Source: Bdellovibrionales bacterium CG10_big_fil_rev_8_21_14_0_10_45_34 (GTDB lineage Bacteria; Bdellovibrionota; Bdellovibrionia; Bdellovibrionales; 1-14-0-10-45-34). From it: DNA of 64,000 nucleotides. Location of the stretch: the NCBI GenBank assembly GCA_002778785.1, contig PEZS01000001.1, positions 238,483 through 302,482 of the forward strand, in the 5' to 3' direction. Under the pieces are notes generated by a model. That model saw only the letters and a program-made list of their open reading frames with translations. It was not told the origin of the DNA and did not search any database. The translations under genes were made by a program, and so were the position numbers. Of the stretch, positions 1 through 8,324 are shown one piece after another; position 1 is the first letter of the stretch; every line of letters begins with the position of its first letter.

Positions 1-285
1 GTCTTCCCGGTTAACGAAGATCGGCTTAAGGCCTATGTCTCCATTACCATCGACGATTGCTTTGTTATTCGAGATTTGAAAATCATCAATGGGCACACGG
101 GTCTTTTTGTGGCCATGCCTAGCAAGAAACGAAAAGATGGGCAGTTTAAAGATGTAGCTCATCCACTCAATCAAGAAACCCGCGAACTAATTGAAAAATC
201 AGTTTTCGACGCGTACGAGAGAGAAGTAAAGATGATGGGCGATGCGCTTGGCGATATGAATCGCAATCGATACGAAGACGAGTGA
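1..285 (+). CDS. spoVG: Septation protein SpoVG, 5' end cut by window edge
   Basis: The reading frame is open from base 1 and ends at TGA 283-285, so the N-terminus lies outside the window. The visible 94 residues carry the SpoVG core: VSITIDDCFVIRDLKIING, then GLFVAMPSKKRKDGQFKD and the DVAHPLN stretch. SpoVG is a small site-specific DNA- and RNA-binding regulator, first known from Bacillus sporulation but widespread in non-sporulating bacteria including deltaproteobacteria-like lineages. About the first 10 residues are missing compared with the usual length. The C-terminal tail (ALGDMNRNRYEDE) is acidic and probably disordered. Its target in this organism cannot be told from sequence. Confidence 0.9.
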   Translation, partial: VFPVNEDRLKAYVSITIDDCFVIRDLKIINGHTGLFVAMPSKKRKDGQFKDVAHPLNQETRELIEKSVFDAYEREVKMMGDALGDMNRNRYEDE

Positions 286-344
286 ATACGACAGAGTTCA
301 CCAGGAATTTGCCCAGCGTCCGATTCACTATGCATAGTGATCGA

Positions 345-385
345 TCCTAATTCCTAATTCCTAATTCCTAATTCCTAATTCCTAA
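345..385. repeat. Heptamer tandem repeat TCCTAAT, about 5.9 copies
   Basis: Five perfect TCCTAAT units (from 345, every 7 bases) are followed by a partial TCCTAA ending at 385. The tract lies between the spoVG stop and the stop codon of the minus-strand lipoprotein gene, so it is a short intergenic tandem array. The length of seven is not a multiple of three, but no reading frame runs through it, so slippage would affect only the spacing between two 3' ends. Confidence 0.9.
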
Positions 386-391
386 AGCAAT

Positions 392-685
392 TCAAAGTCC
401 GTCGCACTGGTAGGAAGTGTTCGAGTAATAGCTTCTGTCGCCAGTGGGATCACACTGCTTGAAAAAGAAGGGGCCTCTCTTTTCGACCTCGTGTTGGGGA
501 GGGGACGGATGAATATCAAACTGATCAGAAACATAAGACGCCGGATGAGCTCGCGAAGTGTGCTGAGGTGTCGAACACCCTAAAAGAAGAAAAAAAGAGA
601 TGCCCACGGCAGTCCACGGCCTGAAGACAGGCGTTTGGCCGGTATTTTTCGCTCTCGACATTTGACGGACGTTAAAACTTTGCAT
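392..685 (-). CDS. Small putative lipoprotein, unknown function
   Basis: The gene encodes 97 residues from ATG 685; a second in-frame ATG at 661 would give 89. A hydrophobic stretch (AVGISFFLLLGCS) ends in a lipobox-like LLLGCS at about residues 33-38, so the mature protein would be lipidated at the Cys and exported. The mature part is short and rich in His, Pro and Ser, with two further Cys (KQCDPTG and YQCDGL) near the C-terminus that could form a disulfide. No family is recognised. It is transcribed divergently from lpxC with a gap of about 50 bases. Because it is short and unrecognised, a non-coding frame cannot be excluded, but the signal sequence argues for a real gene. Confidence 0.55.
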   Translation of the reverse strand: MQSFNVRQMSRAKNTGQTPVFRPWTAVGISFFLLLGCSTPQHTSRAHPASYVSDQFDIHPSPPQHEVEKRGPFFFKQCDPTGDRSYYSNTSYQCDGL

Positions 686-735
686 GAAATCCTTTTTCTA
701 GACGTCGACACCCCCGCTTGATAGTATCCCAAATA

Positions 736-1674
736 ATGTTGTTTCAGAGAACACTCAAAAAAAGGGTTGTTGTTGACGGGACTGGTTTACATACCGGCAA
801 GCCCGCCAGGCTGGCATTCTGTCCGGCTCCAGAAGACACCGGAATACTATTTGTTCGCAATGACCTACCGGGTCAGCCTTTACTTCCTGTACTTTGGGAC
901 CGGGTCAAGGCGACGCAGCAAGCAACTACACTTGGCGGAGATGACTTTAGCGTATCTACAGTTGAACACTGCCTATCTGCGGTAGCAGCCCTACGAATAG
1001 ACAATATGTTGATTGAACTTGAGGGGCCCGAGATTCCCATTGTTGACGGAAGTGCCGCGCCCTACCTCAACGCCTTACTCAGTTCAGGGTTTTATGATCA
1101 AAAGAAACTGCGATCTTACATTTATATGACTAAACCTATTGAAATGACTGACGGTCAAAAGTTTGCCCGCATCAGTCCCTATAATGGGCTGAGAGTTAGC
1201 TGCAAAATTCATTTTGATCACCCTTGCATTGGCGATCAAGAACTCGATATGGATGTTAACCAAGTCACATTTACGCGCGAGATCGCACCGGCTCGTACTT
1301 TTGGCTTTTTAAAAGATGTGCAGGAGCTTCATCGGCGAGGTTTAGCCCTCGGGGGCTCTCTTAGCAATGCAATCGTACTCAATGAAGACTCTATTATAAA
1401 TCCAGAAGGCCTTCGATTTCGCGATGAATTCGTGAGGCATAAAATTCTAGATGCATTAGGCGACTTGGTGACGCTTGGTTATCCTATGCTCGGTCACGTT
1501 CATCTCGAGAGGACGGGGCACGATTTCATGAACAGATTTATTAGAAAAGTTGTCGCTAGCCGTGATTCTTACAGGGTCATAAATATGGGCGATCGGGATA
1601 TTAGGGTTGATGCGGCCGTAAGCGAAGAGCTTAGGCAAAATCATATTCTTGTTGGCGCCCAGTCGGGCTCGTAG
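736..1674 (+). CDS. lpxC: UDP-3-O-acyl-N-acetylglucosamine deacetylase LpxC
   Basis: This is the committed, zinc-dependent step of lipid A synthesis: removal of acetate from UDP-3-O-acyl-GlcNAc in the cytoplasm. From ATG 736 the protein has 312 residues, normal for LpxC. The frame is open back to a TTG at 718, but the ATG start gives the usual N-terminus MLFQRTLKKRVVVDGTGLHTG. The STVEHCLSA motif supplies the first zinc His (about residue 78). HKILDALGDL supplies the second zinc His and the Asp (about 234 and 238). The His of RTGHDF (about 261) is the expected catalytic His. These spacings match E. coli H79, H238, D242 and H265. Presence of LpxC shows that the organism makes lipid A. It stands alone here; no other lpx gene is adjacent. 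Confidence 0.96.
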   Translation: MLFQRTLKKRVVVDGTGLHTGKPARLAFCPAPEDTGILFVRNDLPGQPLLPVLWDRVKATQQATTLGGDDFSVSTVEHCLSAVAALRIDNMLIELEGPEIPIVDGSAAPYLNALLSSGFYDQKKLRSYIYMTKPIEMTDGQKFARISPYNGLRVSCKIHFDHPCIGDQELDMDVNQVTFTREIAPARTFGFLKDVQELHRRGLALGGSLSNAIVLNEDSIINPEGLRFRDEFVRHKILDALGDLVTLGYPMLGHVHLERTGHDFMNRFIRKVVASRDSYRVINMGDRDIRVDAAVSEELRQNHILVGAQSGS

Positions 1675-1768
1675 GGGCTCTAAGACTTCTCATTGATTTT
1701 CTGATTTTTCCATGGTGGAGTCTGTCTCCAATGATTTCCTAGATTTTTTAAAAAAGGGGTATTCAGTC

Positions 1769-2878
1769 ATGATTATAGGTGTGCCCAAAGAGATTAAGAT
1801 TAGCGAAAACCGCGTGGGTATGGTTGAGGCTGGGGTTCTGCAACTTGTGAAAGAAGGACACCATGTCATTGTCGAGACGGGTGCTGGCCTAGGAGTTGGA
1901 CTCACAGACGAAGATTACGAAAAAGCGGGTGCAAAGATTATTGGAACTAAAGCTGAGGTTTACGCCAAGGCTGATATGATTGTAAAAGTGAAAGAGCCTC
2001 TTCCAGAAGAGTACGAACTCATGAGGGAAGACCAGATTCTTTACACGTATCTCCATTTAGCAGCTGAGCCCAAGCTAGCTCGCGTACTTTGTGAAAGAAA
2101 AGTAAAGTCTGTGGCCTATGAAACGATTCAGAAAGCAGATGGTAGCTTGCCACTTCTTACTCCAATGAGCGAAGTTGCCGGTAGGATGGCGACCCAAATT
2201 GGGGCTACCTATCTACAGAAGAATAACGGCGGAAAAGGTGTGCTGCTTGGGGGCGTAACAGGTGTGCCAAGGGGCCACGTAGTTGTGCTCGGAGGCGGAA
2301 TAGTAGGAATGAATGCCACTCAAATGGCAGTCGGTCTGGGAGCGCGGGTAACTGTGCTAGATGTTAATACAAGTCGGCTCGACTATTTTGATGATATCTT
2401 TCAAGGCCGAGTGAATACCCTCTTTTCTAATATAAAAAATATTGAAGAAAGTGTGAAGACCGCAGACTTAGTCATAGGAGCTGTGCTTATTCCAGGAGCT
2501 AAAGCCCCTCACCTTGTTACAAAATCAATTGTTGAAGCGATGGAGCCTGGAAGCGTGGTTGTAGACGTGGCTGTTGATCAAGGTGGTTGTATCGAGACGT
2601 GCCGTCCTACGAGTCACACTTCACCGACGTACGATGTTTCGGGCGTGATTCACTATTGCGTTCCCAACATGCCGGGCGTGGTATCGAGAACATCCACGTA
2701 TGCATTGACGAATGTGACCCTCAAGTATGCGTCTATGATTGCACAGCATGGTCTCGAGCAAGCACTAGAGCGAGACGAGACTTTGAGACCGGGACTGAAT
2801 ACCTATAAAGGTTACGTAACCTATGAACCGGTAGCACGTGATCTAGACCTAGAATACCGACCTTACACAGGTAAGTAA
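1769..2878 (+). CDS. ald: Alanine dehydrogenase
   Basis: It catalyses NAD-dependent, reversible oxidative deamination of L-alanine to pyruvate and ammonia. From ATG 1769 it has 369 residues, the family's usual length; an AAGGGG ribosome site lies about nine bases upstream. The longer frame from 1712 adds 19 residues without family character. Visible landmarks are the N-terminal MIIGVPKEIK..ENRVG, the substrate-binding KVKEP and TYLHLAAEP (Lys and His), and the Rossmann loop VVLGGGIVGMNA. The C-terminal half contains VSRTSTYALTN. In a predator or amino-acid feeder this would open alanine to central metabolism, but that role is inferred. It is convergent with the comEC pair. Confidence 0.95.
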   Translation: MIIGVPKEIKISENRVGMVEAGVLQLVKEGHHVIVETGAGLGVGLTDEDYEKAGAKIIGTKAEVYAKADMIVKVKEPLPEEYELMREDQILYTYLHLAAEPKLARVLCERKVKSVAYETIQKADGSLPLLTPMSEVAGRMATQIGATYLQKNNGGKGVLLGGVTGVPRGHVVVLGGGIVGMNATQMAVGLGARVTVLDVNTSRLDYFDDIFQGRVNTLFSNIKNIEESVKTADLVIGAVLIPGAKAPHLVTKSIVEAMEPGSVVVDVAVDQGGCIETCRPTSHTSPTYDVSGVIHYCVPNMPGVVSRTSTYALTNVTLKYASMIAQHGLEQALERDETLRPGLNTYKGYVTYEPVARDLDLEYRPYTGK

Positions 2879-2892
2879 TTTACAATCGCATT

Positions 2893-2916
2893 GGGTATGT
2901 CGTCGTCGATATGCCC
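2893..2916. terminator. Possible bidirectional hairpin between convergent genes
   Basis: GGGTATGT and ATATGCCC can pair around a GTCGTC-rich loop (two G-T pairs), just after the ald stop and abutting the stop of the minus-strand gene. There is no clear U-run on either side, so this is only a weak terminator candidate. Confidence 0.3.
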
Positions 2917-3686
2917 TAAAATTGGAATATAACATTTCCCCAATGTTCTGTTAATAGGGGCAAGTGTCCACGTACTTTAAGAGTCTTCAAAGCCGCGACG
3001 GAGGGATGTCGATGTTTGAGATATCTTTGGCTGGCCACGATTGTTTTCAAGTTTTTCAAATGTACTAACACGCTCGAGTCGGTGCTTGTCTGGCTTCCGT
3101 GGTGTCCGAGAACCCATATATCAATTTGTTTGTTTAAATGTTTTAGCCACAGCCGTTCTTGTTTTTTTGGGGCGTCCCCACTGATCCAGATTTTATTTTT
3201 GATCACAACAGAGGCACTTGTTGGATTTCTGTTCGTCACCCTTCTTTGCTGAGACGCCTTTTTAATATTTGGAAGTAATATTTGAATGTACTGAGGCTTA
3301 TATTCGCATTGGTTTGCATGGAAGATCTTCTTTTTGGTATCCCCAGTTTTGGCAATTATGTGTTCGTGAAGGAAGACACAATGGCTTGAAAAGGCCCTAC
3401 TCAACTTTGCATGAAAACCCACATGGTCATGATCAAGATGGGTAGGGAAAAACAAGTTTTTCTTTTTTGCACAAAGCTGCGAAACAGCTCTTAGATTGAA
3501 TTTTTCGCCGCCAAAATCTGTATGAAAGCATTCATTGAGTGTGACGTAGGTCGTCCACTGACCCTGTCCGACGTTCCATATGACAAACTGGTCAGATCCA
3601 GATGGAGAGATAGAAGCACAGAGAAAGAGTAAAGGAAATAACAGATAGAAACTTGGCCTTACAAAATCAAAACACGTTTTTACCAT
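2916..3686 (-). CDS. ComEC-type metallo-beta-lactamase domain protein, separately encoded and exported
   Basis: From ATG 3686 the protein has 256 residues, with an AGGAAG ribosome site overlapping the end of the upstream gene. Residues 1-28 form a signal peptide or anchor (FYLLFPLLFLCASIS). The rest matches the C-terminal domain of ComEC: VIWNVGQGQ (about 36-43), the metal-binding THLDHDH (82-88), ISGD (168-171) and GHHGSQTSTD (194-203). In ordinary ComEC this domain is fused to the membrane channel and is thought to degrade the non-transported DNA strand outside the inner membrane. Here it begins two bases after the stop of the membrane gene, so the two are translationally coupled. A function in DNA uptake is inferred from family and context. 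Confidence 0.85.
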   Translation of the reverse strand: MVKTCFDFVRPSFYLLFPLLFLCASISPSGSDQFVIWNVGQGQWTTYVTLNECFHTDFGGEKFNLRAVSQLCAKKKNLFFPTHLDHDHVGFHAKLSRAFSSHCVFLHEHIIAKTGDTKKKIFHANQCEYKPQYIQILLPNIKKASQQRRVTNRNPTSASVVIKNKIWISGDAPKKQERLWLKHLNKQIDIWVLGHHGSQTSTDSSVLVHLKNLKTIVASQRYLKHRHPSVAALKTLKVRGHLPLLTEHWGNVIFQF

Positions 3687-3688
3687 AG

Positions 3689-4624
3689 TTAGCTTCCTGA
3701 TTGTTCGAGGATCACACGTTTTCTGTATTGAACCTCGAGGTAGTAAGCAATTAGATGAAGTGTTGCGAGATATGAGAAACAAAAAAGCCCGGGTAAGTTA
3801 TAGCTTGTACTTTGGGGCCCCGACTCGGGGCCCATAGAGCAAATTAAAATCAATACGCTCCAGAGCCAATCGCCGACGAAAGTGAACGGAGGCAATAAAA
3901 AACTCAAAAGGCACACAGGCAGCAGTATGAGACTGAGCACTGGACCTAAAATTAAATTGAACACTATCGAGATCGGATGCGGAGTTGTGTACTGAAGCAA
4001 CAGGGGAGTCATTACGGTAAAGAGGAAGCATTGCCGCTTAAGTAGAGAGCTATTCTTAAACGGGAACACCAACACTAAAGATGCTGCCCAGCTCAGCCAA
4101 AGTGAAGACAGGCTCGTCTTCGTACTAAAAAGGCAGATAGTCGCGAGACCCGTCAAAGCGACTTGAACCGAGGGGCTAAGAAACCGACTGTTAGCGCCGA
4201 AGGTGGAACCCAAAGACTGAAGTAAAAAAGCTCGAACCACAGGAATCTGAAAGTTTGTCATTGCGACAAAGCTAGCTAAGCAGGCAAACTTCACTGAACT
4301 TGCGAAAGATTGAGAAGTCCAAAAGAGGATTTTTTGTAGAAGGAAGCCGATAATTTGACTGACAAAAAGCAGATGGGCTCCAGAAACGACGATAAAGTGA
4401 ATAAGACCTGCTGAGCGCAGACTTGTGAGCGCTTCAGGAAGAGTGGTTGGCGGCTTTCCGCAGACAATGGCCGCGTAAAGGGCTGCGTAGCGAGATGAAG
4501 GGGTATGGCTCAGGCAAACGGTGTGAAGGCCACTCGCACTAGCACGTCCTCTTGCTGGATCCAGCAACACAACAAGCTTGATGCAAAAAAAACACAAAAC
4601 AAACAGAAACCAAGTGCGAACCAT
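3689..4624 (-). CDS. comEC: ComEC/Rec2 competence membrane domain protein
   Basis: ComEC forms the inner-membrane channel that takes up single-stranded DNA during transformation. This 311-residue protein (ATG 4624; the frame is open to a TTG at 4642) contains the competence domain but neither the full N-terminal OB-fold region nor the C-terminal metallo-beta-lactamase region. The key segment is GLIHFIVVSGAHLLFV, which corresponds to the conserved G(L/I)xHLLAISGxH motif. Several hydrophobic segments follow, and the tail LATLHLIAYYLEVQYRKR is basic. Usual full-length ComEC is about 700-800 residues. The missing catalytic domain is encoded by the next gene, two bases downstream, so this looks like a stable gene split rather than a frameshift. 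Confidence 0.85.
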   Translation of the reverse strand: MVRTWFLFVLCFFCIKLVVLLDPARGRASASGLHTVCLSHTPSSRYAALYAAIVCGKPPTTLPEALTSLRSAGLIHFIVVSGAHLLFVSQIIGFLLQKILFWTSQSFASSVKFACLASFVAMTNFQIPVVRAFLLQSLGSTFGANSRFLSPSVQVALTGLATICLFSTKTSLSSLWLSWAASLVLVFPFKNSSLLKRQCFLFTVMTPLLLQYTTPHPISIVFNLILGPVLSLILLPVCLLSFLLPPFTFVGDWLWSVLILICSMGPESGPQSTSYNLPGLFCFSYLATLHLIAYYLEVQYRKRVILEQSGS

Positions 4625-4907
4625 TGGACTTGGCGACTGCAAGGTGCTAGTTGAGAGGCGCCAAGCGGAGTGCTTTAGCAGATTTTACGCAGTTATGGAA
4701 AATCGGATTCAGAATCCAAAAAACGGATCAAGAGAGAAGCCTTATTATTGCAATAAACCCTTTAATTTCAATATGTTATGCTATGCTTAAAAATTAAGCA
4801 TTCCGCTCAAAATCATTCCAGAGGGCTGTTCTAAGGTCCAGCCTAGGGCAAAGTCCACATCGACTGTGGATAACTCAAAGGAGATAATTAGAAAAAGGGG
4901 ATTAGAT

Positions 4908-5612
4908 GTGAAATTAACACTTATTGCCGCCTCAATATTTTTGGTGTTTGTGGGTTGCGCGAGCCAACAGAAATCCAAACTGGCTTCCGACTATCGCCTC
5001 CGCAAGCAAGTAGTGCAACTGCGCCGTGAAAACCGAGATCTCAATGATCAGCTTAAAGCGTTATCTGAGGTTAAGAAAAAAAGGGCACCTGATTCGCAAA
5101 GAATTAAAGAATCCGCTTTTGACGACACCCTCAAGTCGATAATGGAGATTGAAGGGCCGCGGTCCGAAGTCAGCGCGGAAGATCACGTGTTCTATGATTT
5201 AGCGCTGCAGGCATATAAAGCAGATCAGCTTGAAGAAGTTCGGCGTAACCTTAATCTGCTTCGATCAGTAAATCCTAAAAGTGTCTTTATCACTGAGATT
5301 CAGCTGTATGAGGCTGAACTTCTTTTGAGAAATGGACGGAACCTCGAGGCCGTTCATATTGCACAGGATGTGATACTCTCGTCGAAAAGTGCACTTGCGA
5401 GAATAAAAGGGCAGCTAATAAAAGGGGTCGTTTACGAAAAAATGAACGTAAATGAATCTGCCAAAGAGTCGTATCTCCAAGTAGCAAGAAAAACAGATAA
5501 CAGTGAAATTCGGCTTTGGGCGCTTAAAGCACTCAGAAGAGTTAGGGCTCCGCAAAGAGAGATTGCCAAAAGGTTACCCACAAAGAAAGTGAAACAGAGT
5601 GAAAGAAAATAG
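4908..5612 (+). CDS. Coiled-coil/TPR-like lipoprotein
   Basis: The likely start is GTG 4908, preceded by AAAAAGGGG at a spacing of about seven bases. It gives 234 residues beginning MKLTLIAASIFLVFVGCAS, a clean lipoprotein signal with the acylated Cys at about residue 17. A charged stretch follows (RLRKQVVQLRRENRDLNDQLKALSE) that should form a coiled coil. From about residue 90 come helical pairs resembling TPR units (FYDLALQAYKADQLEEVRRNL; AELLLRNGRNLEAVHIAQDVI). The layout recalls periplasmic coiled-coil/TPR proteins such as CpoB, but no specific family is claimed. It overlaps the downstream LysM gene by 14 bases, so the two probably work together at the cell wall. Confidence 0.8.
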   Translation: MKLTLIAASIFLVFVGCASQQKSKLASDYRLRKQVVQLRRENRDLNDQLKALSEVKKKRAPDSQRIKESAFDDTLKSIMEIEGPRSEVSAEDHVFYDLALQAYKADQLEEVRRNLNLLRSVNPKSVFITEIQLYEAELLLRNGRNLEAVHIAQDVILSSKSALARIKGQLIKGVVYEKMNVNESAKESYLQVARKTDNSEIRLWALKALRRVRAPQREIAKRLPTKKVKQSERK

Positions 5613-7023
5613 CTTCATAAATGCTATTGCCTTAAAGGCCTCAAGTCTCACATTTTCTGTAGCTCTGGTTGCAACATTTACGGCCGGAGCAGAAGAGTTT
5701 ATTGAAAGCCCAGAGCAGCTGAACTCAATATACGAGAAACATTATGCGCAGCCAATTCCCGCCAATGAATGGTCCGAAATTGTAGGAGCGCAGCTGAATG
5801 AGACATACACAGTGCAGCGCGGAGATACTCTTTGGAGCATTAGTCAGATCTTGTTCGGTAACCCGTTTTTTTGGCCTAAGATTTGGCAGCTCAATGAGAC
5901 AATTACTAATCCTCATCTAATCAGTGTGGGCAAGGTTCTGCAGTTTCGTAGCAATGGCCTGGAGCCACTTTCTTGGGTCATCGGAAGCGGCGATTCGCAG
6001 GGTGAAGAATACACAGAAGAAAATTTATCGGGCGATGATTCTGAGCAGGTGGATCTCACAGCTGACTTATATGAAATGCCTCTTATTCCTCCTCAAGAAA
6101 AAAAGAGTGTTCCTGTTTTAAAGGAGCTTCCGAGTAGTTTGTCTCCATTGTTTAACGTGGAGGAGGGGGGCACTGACAGACTTGGTTTTTATCCTTTCAA
6201 GCATCACTTTAAAAGAAAGTACACTCCCTCAATCACACTCCCTGGATATTTCAGCGAAAAGATACCTGACGTCATCGGAAGGATTACTCTGCTAGAAGAA
6301 ACTGGGCAGGCGAAGGCGATGGCTCCGGATTTTGCTTATATTAAATTTAAAGAAGGAAAAGATTATTCAGGTCAGAGAGTTCGAACCTTTAGAGTGCTTC
6401 GCTCAATAGAGGGTACGGAGGATGTTCATCTTTTTGGTGTGGGCGTCGAACTTCACGGAGAAGTTCAAGTTTTACATAAAGTGAATCCTGACGACAATAT
6501 ATACCGAGCGCAGGTGCTTTCGATCATTTACCCCGTTTTAGTGGGTGATTTGATAATGCCAGGCGATTTAGAAAGAATCGATACAGAGAATTTTCAAAAT
6601 GGCGGCAATGTTTCTGGCCGCATTCTTGGGGGGATTGAAAACTCCGACCAGAAAATCATGTTCAAAGGTCATATTGTATTTTTGAGCCTTGGAAGAAAAG
6701 ATGGTGTGAAGCTGGGCGATCGTTATCCCATATTTAAGAATCCGGCAGTTCGAAGTTCAGCGGGAACCATTACCCGTAATCTTATTCAAATTGGAATTTT
6801 ACAGGTCGTAAATACATCTGAAAAGGTAGCCACGGGATGGATCGTTGAATCGGAAGATCGCATCATTCCCGGAGATATTTTTGGCAACCCTAAGTTTGGC
6901 GGCCAAGAAATTCAAAAATCACTCAGAACTCACCTCGGCGGTTCGGCGTCTGAGGCTTCAGACGGCTCTAAGGGAAACTCAAACCTTAACTTTACCGAAG
7001 AAGACTCCACGATACTCGAGTAG
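5599..7023 (+). CDS. Secreted LysM-domain protein
   Basis: This protein of 474 residues starts at GTG 5599, inside the end of the preceding lipoprotein gene. A signal peptide covers about residues 1-31 (ending TFTAGAEE). One LysM peptidoglycan-binding domain lies at about 68-116 (YTVQRGDTLWSISQILFGNPFFW...NPHLISVGKVLQF). A low-complexity acidic linker then leads to a long C-terminal region of beta-rich sequence without a recognised domain. LysM binds glycan chains, so the protein is expected in the periplasm or on the wall. The acidic, Ser/Gly-rich C-terminus is probably disordered. The close coupling with the coiled-coil lipoprotein suggests a two-protein envelope unit. Confidence 0.85.
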   Translation: MKENSFINAIALKASSLTFSVALVATFTAGAEEFIESPEQLNSIYEKHYAQPIPANEWSEIVGAQLNETYTVQRGDTLWSISQILFGNPFFWPKIWQLNETITNPHLISVGKVLQFRSNGLEPLSWVIGSGDSQGEEYTEENLSGDDSEQVDLTADLYEMPLIPPQEKKSVPVLKELPSSLSPLFNVEEGGTDRLGFYPFKHHFKRKYTPSITLPGYFSEKIPDVIGRITLLEETGQAKAMAPDFAYIKFKEGKDYSGQRVRTFRVLRSIEGTEDVHLFGVGVELHGEVQVLHKVNPDDNIYRAQVLSIIYPVLVGDLIMPGDLERIDTENFQNGGNVSGRILGGIENSDQKIMFKGHIVFLSLGRKDGVKLGDRYPIFKNPAVRSSAGTITRNLIQIGILQVVNTSEKVATGWIVESEDRIIPGDIFGNPKFGGQEIQKSLRTHLGGSASEASDGSKGNSNLNFTEEDSTILE

Positions 7024-7135
7024 CTCATTAAGTTGTGAGTTGAGAAGCATGAATCTCTGAAAAATCCGGTTTCAGTGGGGATGACAAAGCCTACTTTCGG
7101 ACTCAAAATGACAGCTCCTTCGAAAGGCGAATGAG

Positions 7136-8224
7136 TTGCGCATTTTGTCAGCTCAGTTGGAGAAGATTCACTTTGCATACCTAAAACGTATGAACGAATT
7201 CACCTATTCTTTGTCGTCGCCTCAAAACAAAGTGCCATTAAAATACTGGCTGGCCATCCTGGCTCTTGAAGCAAGGTTTGGATCGACGGACTTTTTTCAG
7301 GAGTTTTTGCGAAGAACCCATGTGTGCCTACACGACTCGACCGAGTCCTCCTCCAATCTTTTTGAAATCGCAAGCGAAATGGATTTCAAAGATTTTGAAA
7401 CCTCTCCCTACGAGTTGTCCGAGTTTATCAGAGGTTTTCGTTTGTCTCAAACTAGCGAGAACACCTTATCTTTAGGCACAAAGAAAGCACACGAACGGTT
7501 GTTAGAAAAGATAGAGAGTTTTGATCTAGAGTCTCTTGCTTGCAAATGGCAGAAATATTTCGAGGCGGGGCTAAGATTGAGCACATTCTGGTGTGCTGAT
7601 TATCCGAAAACATTAAGAGCCATTTCGTTTCCTCCCGTGTGTTTGACCTATTTCGGTTTACCCACTTGGAATCAAAACATCTTACTCTCAGTTGTCGGGA
7701 GCCGCGAACCTTCCGTAGCTTCGAAGCAATGGCTTGAACTCAATCTGCCGGAGTTGATCAAAAAAGACATTCGGTTCGTGAGCGGGGGAGCTCGAGGAGT
7801 TGATCAGATTTCACATGAGTCTTGCTGGCTGAGAAATCACTCGACCTATGTGTTCTTGCCCTCTGGCTTGCTAAAACCCTATCCTCAAGAGTGGTTATTG
7901 CTTAAGGAGGATGTGCTAAAGTCGCAAGGTGCCATACTGAGTGAGTATCTACCTGACGCCACTATTCAAAAGGCCCACTTTTGGCAGAGGAACCGTCTAA
8001 TAAGCGGGATCTCAAAGCTCACTCTCATTGTGGAGGCGCGCCGAAAAAGCGGAACTCTGCTGACGGCCAAGCATGCTCTTGAGCAAAATAGGGAGCTAGC
8101 AGTTGTGCCTCATGTGCCTGTTGAAAGAGGTGCTTTAGGGAGTTTAGATTTGCTTTTTGATGGGGCAAATCTTGTAAGAGATTACAAGGACGTTTTAAGT
8201 CTGATGGGCTGTCAAATCGACTGA
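7136..8224 (+). CDS. dprA: DNA-processing protein DprA
   Basis: DprA binds incoming single-stranded DNA and loads RecA during natural transformation. The frame gives 362 residues from TTG 7136; ATG 7190 (344 residues) is an alternative and no ribosome site settles the choice. The Rossmann-like DprA core is at about residues 180-340: SVVGSREPS, SGGARGVDQISH, VFLPSGL..PYP, FWQRNRLISGIS and VEARRKSGTLLTAKHALEQNRELAVVP. The N-terminal 150 residues are variable, as in the family. Together with the split comEC nearby it indicates DNA-uptake capacity, although no pilus or ComEA gene is visible here. Confidence 0.93.
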   Translation: MRILSAQLEKIHFAYLKRMNEFTYSLSSPQNKVPLKYWLAILALEARFGSTDFFQEFLRRTHVCLHDSTESSSNLFEIASEMDFKDFETSPYELSEFIRGFRLSQTSENTLSLGTKKAHERLLEKIESFDLESLACKWQKYFEAGLRLSTFWCADYPKTLRAISFPPVCLTYFGLPTWNQNILLSVVGSREPSVASKQWLELNLPELIKKDIRFVSGGARGVDQISHESCWLRNHSTYVFLPSGLLKPYPQEWLLLKEDVLKSQGAILSEYLPDATIQKAHFWQRNRLISGISKLTLIVEARRKSGTLLTAKHALEQNRELAVVPHVPVERGALGSLDLLFDGANLVRDYKDVLSLMGCQID

Positions 8225-8324
8225 ACCCAGCACATTCGGCTCCGGCGCCGGGGTTACTTGTTTGCCGGTGGCACCCAGGCTCGGATGGATAACTCTGTAT
8301 TGAGAGTAACTTCTATTAATAACT

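Noticed and set aside
8242-8251. CCGGCGCCGG palindrome after dprA
   Set aside because: A short GC-rich palindrome without a T-run; too little to call a terminator.
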